Assembly (NCBI GenBank): GCA_024349245.1
Contig: JALDNG010000001.1
Coordinates: 6,405,501-6,469,500, forward strand
DNA length: 64,000 bases
Direction: 5' to 3'
Source: Neodontobutis hainanensis
Lineage: Eukaryota; Chordata; Actinopteri; Gobiiformes; Odontobutidae
Shown: positions 58,101-64,000 of the stretch, piece after piece
How the letters are laid out: every line of letters begins with the position of its first letter
Numbering within the stretch: position 1 is the stretch's first letter
The notes under the pieces: generated by a model
Told to the model about the DNA's origin: nothing
Seen by the model: only the letters and a program-made list of their open reading frames with translations
Database searches by the model: none
Made by a program: the position numbers and the translations under genes

Positions 58101-60878
58101 GTCTTTTATAAATAAATATAGATGCAGACCTACGGCAACAGACCTGCCGGTGATGTATGTTCCATAGGAAAAATGTTTTTGTAATTATAATGTAGCTACT
58201 GCACTACTTAATAAAAAGCTTTGCTACCAAAAAATATTTTGATTCAGAAAAAAGTGTTGCCACTGCCCAACAGTTTATGGCACTATGCCACCACAGTCTG
58301 TGTGTGGTTATGTGACAGCAGGGCTACATCTGATTGTTGAAACACGGTCATGTGTTAGATCCACTGGAGGCAAAAATAAAAAGAATGTGTAAAATAAAGA
58401 TTATTTAAAAAAATAATAAGTAATATGTTGAGTTTATGTCAATGTAACTGAGTAAGAGTAGCGTTACTTCTTCACAAATCTACTCAAGTAAAAGTAAAAA
58501 GTATTGGACAAGTACATTTTCTTCAAAAAGTTAATGTAACTCCTTACTACCCACCTCTGGACATACAGTTTCTACAGCAGCTTCTGGAGACGATACAAAG
58601 TATGTGTGGTGTAACAGGTGAGTGTTACCTGTGCTGTAGGAGGAGTCTCCTAATGGCTGATGTGAGCATGAAGTTGTAGAACCTTCGTCCCTGGTCCCAC
58701 TGCAGCAGAGCCTCCTGAGACCTGCACATATTTACATCTGATTGTGATAGTATCACTTAAACCAAGACTAAACAGGACTAAACAGGACTAAACCACAACG
58801 AAACCAGGACTAAACCAGGACTAAACCAGGTCTAAACCAGGACTAAACCAGGACTAAACCAGGTCTAAACCAGGTCTAATCCAAGACTAAACCAGGTCTA
58901 AAGAAGGGCTAAACCACGTCAAAACCAGGTCTAAAGCAGGACTAAAGCAGTCCGGTCCTGACCTGACAGCACTGTATCCCTGGCAAATGCTGAGTCCACA
59001 CAAAACCCGGTCTTGGTTGGTCCGGTCTTCTCCTAGATATTTACACACGATATTTCCTCCGAGACTGAAGCCGACCAGGACCAGCCGGGTCTGAGGGAAC
59101 CAGGACTTCAAGGTCCGGACCATGGCCGAGAACTCCCAGGTACAGCCTGAGACCACAACAAGAATGAGAATGAGAACAAGCTGAGGACTGAAAAAAGTAA
59201 GTACAGTCATGTGCCACAACCAAGGACTAGGTTTAATTTAACCCTGGTCTCTGTCTGGTCTAACCCATGCCTAACCCAGTCTAGACCCTGACCGTAGCTG
59301 AAGGTGCGCGGGGCAGTGAGCTGGACAGCAGGCGGCGCTCCCAGCAGGTTAAGGACTGCACAGCGATAGCCCTGTCTCTGACTGTGGTTCACAAATGTCC
59401 GAATGTACCTCTGGTCGCTATGGTTACAGAAGCCGGGGCAGATTGCCATGGTGACGTCACCTAAAAGTGACATTACAAACACAGGGTCAGGTCAGGTTCA
59501 TTCCTAAAAGACAAACCACCACAGTCTGTCCACACAAACAGGAACTCCACTAACAACTCTTATACCACAGAGAAACTCATCTGTGTCCCTCACTACCCCT
59601 GCAGTTCATGTAGAGCACAGCAGTGACAGATATTTAATCTGGGTCATACTACTCCTACTGTGCATGGTTTCGAGGCGTCTCGTGTCTGGAGACTCGTGAA
59701 GCTTGACTATTTGAGCAGAGGTATTTTAAACTGGATTTAAATAGATTTAAATAGAACAGGTTTTACTTATATTGAACAGGTTCTAGTTGGATTGGAACTT
59801 GTTTTAGATGGTTTTACCTCCGGAGCAGTGAGGGGCCAGAGGAGGGAACAGGTCGAAGGAGGCGGTGGAGCCGTCTGTCAGACTCAGGAGTTTACGAATG
59901 CCATACAGAGTAGGAGCTCGAACACGACCCACTGCAGCATAAAACCAAGTCTGAAGGTGACCGCACCTCCCCCAGAGACGAGGTGGAGCATACCTGCACA
60001 AGTAAGGGACAGTTGAGACAGACAGGAAGGGCTTACCTGCACAGGTGAGGGACAGGTGAGACAGAGAGGTGGGACGTACCTGCACAGGTGAGGGACAGGT
60101 GAGACAGAGAGTAGTGGAGTACCTGCACAGGTGAGAAACAGGTGAGACAAGAGGAGGGGCGTACCTGCACAGGTGAGGGACAGGTGAGACAGGAATGAGG
60201 GGCATACCTGCATAGGTGAAGGACAGGTGAGACAGAGAGTAGTGGCGTACCTGCACAGGTGAGAGAAAGGTGAGACAGAGAGTAGTGGCGTACCTACACA
60301 GGTGAGAGACAGGTGAGACAGAGAGTAGTGGCATACCTGCACAGGTGAGGGACAGGTGAGACAGAGAGTAGTGGCGTACCTGCACAGGTGAGGGACAGGT
60401 GAGACAGAGAGTAGTGGCGTACCTGCACAGGTGAGGCACAGGTGAGACAGAGAGTAGTGGCGTACCTGCACAGGTGAGGGACAGGTGAGACAGAGAGTAG
60501 TGGCGTACCTGCACAGGTGAGGGACAGGTGAGACAGAGAGTAGTGGCGTACCTGCACAGGTGAGGGACAGGTGAGACAGAGAGTAGTGGTGTACCTACAC
60601 AGGTGAGGGACAGCTGAGACAGAGAGTAGTGGCGTACCTGCACAGGTGAGACATATATGTTATTGTCAGACTTACGGCTGGTTGAGCAAGGAGCAGGTCT
60701 TGAGCAGGTACTGGTTTAGGGCAGATTCTTGGTGGTGGACCTCTGGGACTAAACTGGGACTTGTCAGGTTTAAAAATCGGACCAGGACGTAGACTACAGC
60801 TCCGACCAGAACCAGCTTCAGTCCGTCCACAGAGAGCTGACTGAAACTGGTCTCAGAGGGGTCCAGCACAGCAGCCAT
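55116..60878 (-). CDS. abhd2: abhd2: monoacylglycerol lipase ABHD2 (alpha/beta hydrolase), complete
   Basis: Membrane-anchored serine hydrolase; the family member hydrolyses acylglycerols and is progesterone-stimulated in sperm (known from mammals). Coding exons, 5' to 3': 60878-60676, 59993-59818, 59460-59293, 59146-58963, 58721-58629, 56548-56465, 55680-55611, 55487-55403, 55297-55116; 1245 bases, 414 residues plus TGA, all phases closing. A hydrophobic anchor lies at about residues 21-37 (LKLVLVGAVVYVLVRFL). The nucleophile elbow GFSLGGN gives Ser210; NSSDDPLV gives Asp339; SHGGHLGFFEG gives His370, with the same Asp-His spacing as mammalian ABHD2. Exon 6 is about 9 residues shorter than the mammalian equivalent ahead of DLSRLY. 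The acceptor-like site just 5' of the ATG (edge near 60885) implies an upstream noncoding exon. It converges with acan. Confidence 0.95.
55690..56410. repeat. 11-12 bp minisatellite in abhd2 intron 6
   Basis: About 60 units of GTTAGACCAGA / GAGAGACCAGG, filling almost the whole intron between exons 6 and 7. Higher-order variants (AGAGAAACCAGTGTTAGGTC) recur at intervals. Confidence 0.95.
56614..58559 (-). mobile_element. hAT-like element, 1.9 kb, largely non-coding
   Basis: Inverted ends CAGAGGTGGGTAG / CTACCCACCTCTG, each followed by ACTCAAGTAAGAGTAGC-like subterminal sequence. It is flanked by an imperfect 8-base duplication (AACATACC and GACATACA). A minus-strand ORF (57782-57585) starts MGKCRFSDTWLEKTEF and has CFVCKKVIKL, the N-terminal zinc-finger type seen in hAT transposases; the catalytic part is absent. 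It sits in abhd2 intron 5. Confidence 0.8.
58760..58950. repeat. CTAAACCAGGA tandem repeat in abhd2 intron 4
   Basis: About 14 units of GACTAAACCAG / GTCTAAACCAG (11-12 bases), ending within 25 bases of exon 4. Confidence 0.9.
59990..60650 (-). repeat. 43-bp minisatellite copying the abhd2 exon 2 acceptor
   Basis: Sixteen GTAC-or-GTAT units spaced 42-44 bases from the exon 2 edge (59993) up to about 60640. On the sense strand each unit ends CTCACCTGTGCAG followed by GTAC, i.e. a good 3' splice site. The authentic acceptor is the unit nearest the exon. The 43-base period is not a multiple of three, so long ORFs here read the same unit in three frames. Confidence 0.9.
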
Positions 60879-60999
60879 GTTGGATCTACATAGACACAAC
60901 AAAGCCGTTAGTCACATGACTCCGGAGTACAGCTGTCGTCACATGACAGCAGAGTACAACTTATTTGACATAACCATTGATTGTAAATAAACATGGATG

Positions 61000-61370
61000 T
61001 GTTCAGCCCATTGGTCCCCTATTCACCAACATTGTCATTACAACAGGGCAATGAAATGGCGTTACATCCGGGCTTTTTCACTTTTACTGCATAGTAAAAC
61101 AATAGTTTTCAGATAGCACAAAAGGACATATTAATTTAAAATCCCCAGAGTTGTCACGTAGTAAAAACTTAGCTCTGGAGACTGGAGCCATCTTTTGTAC
61201 CAGGCTGTAAACATAACTTTTACACTTGTAAATTCGCCATTGGTTTCTCCCCATATTTCCAATTTTGGAGCCTGCCCTCTGGTGGACGGCGGTATATCGC
61301 TGTATATGGCAGTATGGCGGCGCCTTTACTCAAGGACCGTTTAAGAGGTTCCACGAGAGAGGCTTGAAAG
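61000..61370. mobile_element. Non-autonomous interspersed element, copy 2 (inverted)
   Basis: Reverse-complement match of 1920-2280: GAAATGGCGTTACATCCGGG, TACCAGGCTGTAAACAT, GCCTGCCCTCTGGTGGACGG, AGGTTCCACGAGAGAGGCTT. Confidence 0.7.
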
Positions 61371-63235
61371 TAACACTGTAACTTTTAGCTAATACCATTG
61401 CGCAATTTTAAATTCCAAAAATTATACAGTCTAATATTATGATTAGTAGAATCCTACCTATTTCACTGACACAGTATCCTCATAGAAAACTCTGATATAA
61501 ATGATTTATAATTCCACGCCACCCGGACGCACAGACCTCTCCTGACTCAGCGCTCAGCAGCTCAAAAACAGGGAACAGACATAGGCCAATACACTGGACC
61601 CTAGCAGAGTTTTATTTGTACAAATTGCACTAAAATGACTCTACCGTTTCAGAAGACTTGTTTTTTTTCCTTCAAAAAAACTTGCCAGTTTTGGATAGTT
61701 TCCTTCAAAAACCAACACAGTCTGGGATCCGCGCCCCTAGAGGCTAAAAATTACATAGCGTTGCTTTCATATTTACTCTCTTTTACTGAGAATCTCATAA
61801 TTGATTCATAATGACTTTCAAATAAATAAATGAATCGACTATAAAAAAAAACAGTGGCTCTTAAGTTATTGACAGAAACATATTCTAATTAGCTAAAAAA
61901 AAAAAAACATAAGTCATAAAAGGAGAGGTTACTACATTTAACTAGAAAACAGATTTTGAGCTATAAAGGACTTCAATATACACTTTACCACAAACCGCTG
62001 ATTTATTTAACATTAATGGAAGTTAAATTAAAAACACGAACTAAAACAACAGAAATTTAAGAAAACTTCCCTCTGTTTGTTTGGACTTAATCCAAGCTAA
62101 ACCAGGACTAAACCAGGCCAGACTCTCCTCTAAATTCCAGTTCATAAACACAATTTTAAAAGACTAGGCCTATGTGTCGGGTATATTATATTTGACTCAA
62201 ACAAAGTCTAAATCTAACAGAAAACGGCTTTGACAATGAAAAAAATTGCGTGATAAGAAAGTACTTCTAAGTTAAAACTATCAGCCATAGATCTTTAATA
62301 AAAAGCTATCAGCTCAAATAAAAACAGAGCTAAAACCTCTTTAACTAGCTAAATTCAGACGGATCTAGGTTAGCTAAACTGAACCTACGCCTTCAACTCA
62401 AACTGCGCTAAAACTCAACAAAACTCTGTTAAACTCGACCTAACCCTGAACAAACTTAAGTAAAAACCCGGTCCAGACCTGTTCCAGTCTTGGTCCTGCT
62501 CCACACATCCTTTAGAGCCGGTTTTTTCGAGGACTAGAGCCGGTTTTAGGAGGTTTTAGAACAGTTTGGTTCCGTTCGCTGGTTTCCTTGTGCTGCATTC
62601 ACGGCTCCTCGGACATCTGGAGATCCAGCTCCTAAAGCCAGCATCCTACACTCAACCTTTCTCCGTTTTCTATTTTATTCCTTCATTAATCGTTTTACAT
62701 AATATTTCTCTGGTTCTCTCTGAAAAATATATTTTGGACTTGTTTTATTGAGTGAAGCAATGGACAAGCCTATGGCAGTGAAGATAGCGGTGAAACTGAG
62801 TCCGACATTGACACATATCACTTACAATATCGTTTTAAATAAATAAAATAAAATAAAACTAATTATAAAGGGATGATATTTAAATAAAACTCTCTAAAGG
62901 GGTTCAGGTGAAGACAGATTTGAGTTTGGTTTAAAAAGGACGTGAAATAATAAAAATATATTGACACGAAACATCAATAATACAAGAGTAACACTGAAAA
63001 CAGATGCTTGAGTGGTTCTGGGTTCATTACAAACCTGGAATACATGTCTAATGTTCCTCTGTTTCACTAGAGGACGCTGTTTAACTAAGAACTGCACAAA
63101 AGGAAGGCTAATTGGTTTCAGTTGGATTTGAACAGGTTTTATTTGAATTTAAACCGGTTTCATCAAACAGAAGTGATCTTGTCTTCCGTTTTAGACTTAA
63201 TTATAATAATTATAATTATAAATGATTTATATTGG
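61371..63235. other. Region upstream of abhd2, no gene seen
   Basis: AT-rich sequence with repeat scraps (for example 61722-61770, GCGCCCCTAGAGGCTAAAAA). The abhd2 promoter and noncoding exon probably lie here, perhaps near the slightly GC-richer 62460-62600, but nothing decisive is visible. Confidence 0.35.
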
Positions 63236-63500
63236 AGCACAGTGACTCAGCGAGTGGTTGTCCTATAACTGGAAGGTTGGCGGCTCAATTCCTGCTCTCC
63301 ACAATTCATACTGTTGCCGTGTCCTTGAGACACTTAACCCACCTCCAAAGTCTGTGATACTGATGTACAAATGTGTTTGATTGGAGAGGTGAGTTTGGTG
63401 TTCTCTGTCTGCCCCAGGTGTGAATGGAAGCATCATGTAAAGAGCTTTGGGTGCCTGAGAAGGGTGCAAAAAAGTGGTATAGAAATGCGTACCATTTATG
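63236..63500 (+). mobile_element. SINE, long-tail subtype
   Basis: GGAGCACAGTGACTCAGCGA, GGCGGCTCAATTCCTGCTCT, TCCTTGAGACACTTAACCCA, then GAGCTTTGGGTGCCTGAGAA and AAAAAGTGGTATAGAAATGC. Confidence 0.8.
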
Positions 63501-63839
63501 ATAGACTTTAAACTGGTTTGGTCCAGTCTCAGAGCATTCACTTTTAGATGAAGTTTATTAGACTAAACTCTGAGGCAGACTGTAGTTCAGGATGAAACAC
63601 AGACTGAGGTAGAACCAACATACCACATATACTGTAATAACCGGGGTTCTATTCCAGCTCAGGCCATATTCTCAATCTCCTTCTGTGTAACTAGTCTGGG
63701 ACTCTCGGGTGTAAGTGAGTCCTAATCGACTTAGCTGAGAGAAGAGAGGCCTGAGAGTAAAGGCTGGAAGGACATAAAGTAAATGAAAGCAACATGTCTA
63801 TGGAGGTTCTCAGTCATCCAGGGCATCTTGAAGAAAAGG

Positions 63840-64000
63840 TTTGAGTAAAAGCATCTGGTCTTCGTTTTCAAGGTGAAGACGTTTCGTCTCTATTCCAAGA
63901 GACTTTGTCAATTCTGAGTTCAACTGATAAGCGAGCTGAGCTTATATCTCTAAAGGGAGGAGTTTCCCCTGAAACCAAACCTGATGGGCCAGGTTGTTGT
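63840..64000. mobile_element. Fish interspersed element, third copy of the 1091-1212 repeat
   Basis: GTGAAGACGTTTCGTCTCTA, then TCAATTCTGAGTTCAACTGA and GGAGGAGTTTCCCCTGAAAC, cut by the window edge. Confidence 0.65.

Noticed and set aside
59804..60643. Minus-strand 279-codon open frame with repeating YATTLCLTCPSPVQV
   Set aside because: It reads the 43-base intronic minisatellite in rotating frames (three units per 129 bases); only its last part is abhd2 exon 2. Overlapping frames are equally open, as expected for a repeat without stops.

Overview
This is a teleost fish nuclear genome window. The three genes are vertebrate families split by many short GT-AG introns. The space between exons is filled with fish-type repeats: tRNA-headed SINEs, Rex3/L2/L1-type LINE fragments, Tc1-like and hAT-like DNA transposons, MITE-like elements and minisatellites. 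There is no sign of bacterial or organellar DNA, and I found no conventional RNA gene.

Layout. (1) 1-5824 holds only repeats; the remaining C-terminal exons of ppip5k1 were not found here and probably lie beyond the left edge. (2) 5825-28345, minus strand: ppip5k1, the bifunctional diphosphoinositol kinase/phosphatase. I placed 24 coding exons (984 codons plus one base, frame intact, 3' end missing), with a CpG-rich promoter carrying TCTCGCGAGA at 28336-28345. (3) 28346-38744: intergenic, with a TIR-bounded element, a Rex3-type and an L2-type LINE, microsatellites, and possible 5' noncoding sequence of the next gene. (4) 38757-52109, plus strand: aggrecan (acan), complete in 20 coding exons, 1212 residues: signal peptide, Ig, link x2, very short interglobular segment, link x2, short Ser-Gly region, C-type lectin, CCP and a basic tail. 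(5) 52110-55115: its 3'UTR and a repeat-rich spacer. (6) 55116-60878, minus strand: abhd2, complete in 9 coding exons, 414 residues, Ser210/Asp339/His370 triad. (7) 60879-64000: repeats and upstream sequence of abhd2.

ppip5k1 and acan are divergent; acan and abhd2 converge, with stop codons about 3 kb apart. The three proteins work in unrelated places (cytosolic inositol pyrophosphate signalling, cartilage and neural extracellular matrix, membrane lipid hydrolysis), so the cluster looks like conserved synteny rather than a functional unit. I found no undescribed gene system. The most unusual structures are two tandem arrays that copy a gene's own 3' splice site (76 bp x3 at ppip5k1 exon 18; 43 bp x16 at abhd2 exon 2), an aggrecan with a very short interglobular segment lacking the canonical aggrecanase motif, an in-frame 18-bp minisatellite between splice-like signals inside acan, and a T/G-rich GGTTTAGTCCTGG-type motif spread through all three genes.

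Exon boundaries were placed by hand from translation, phase and splice consensus. Phases close exactly across all exons of each gene, which is strong internal support. Noncoding first exons, transcription starts and most repeat family names are inference.
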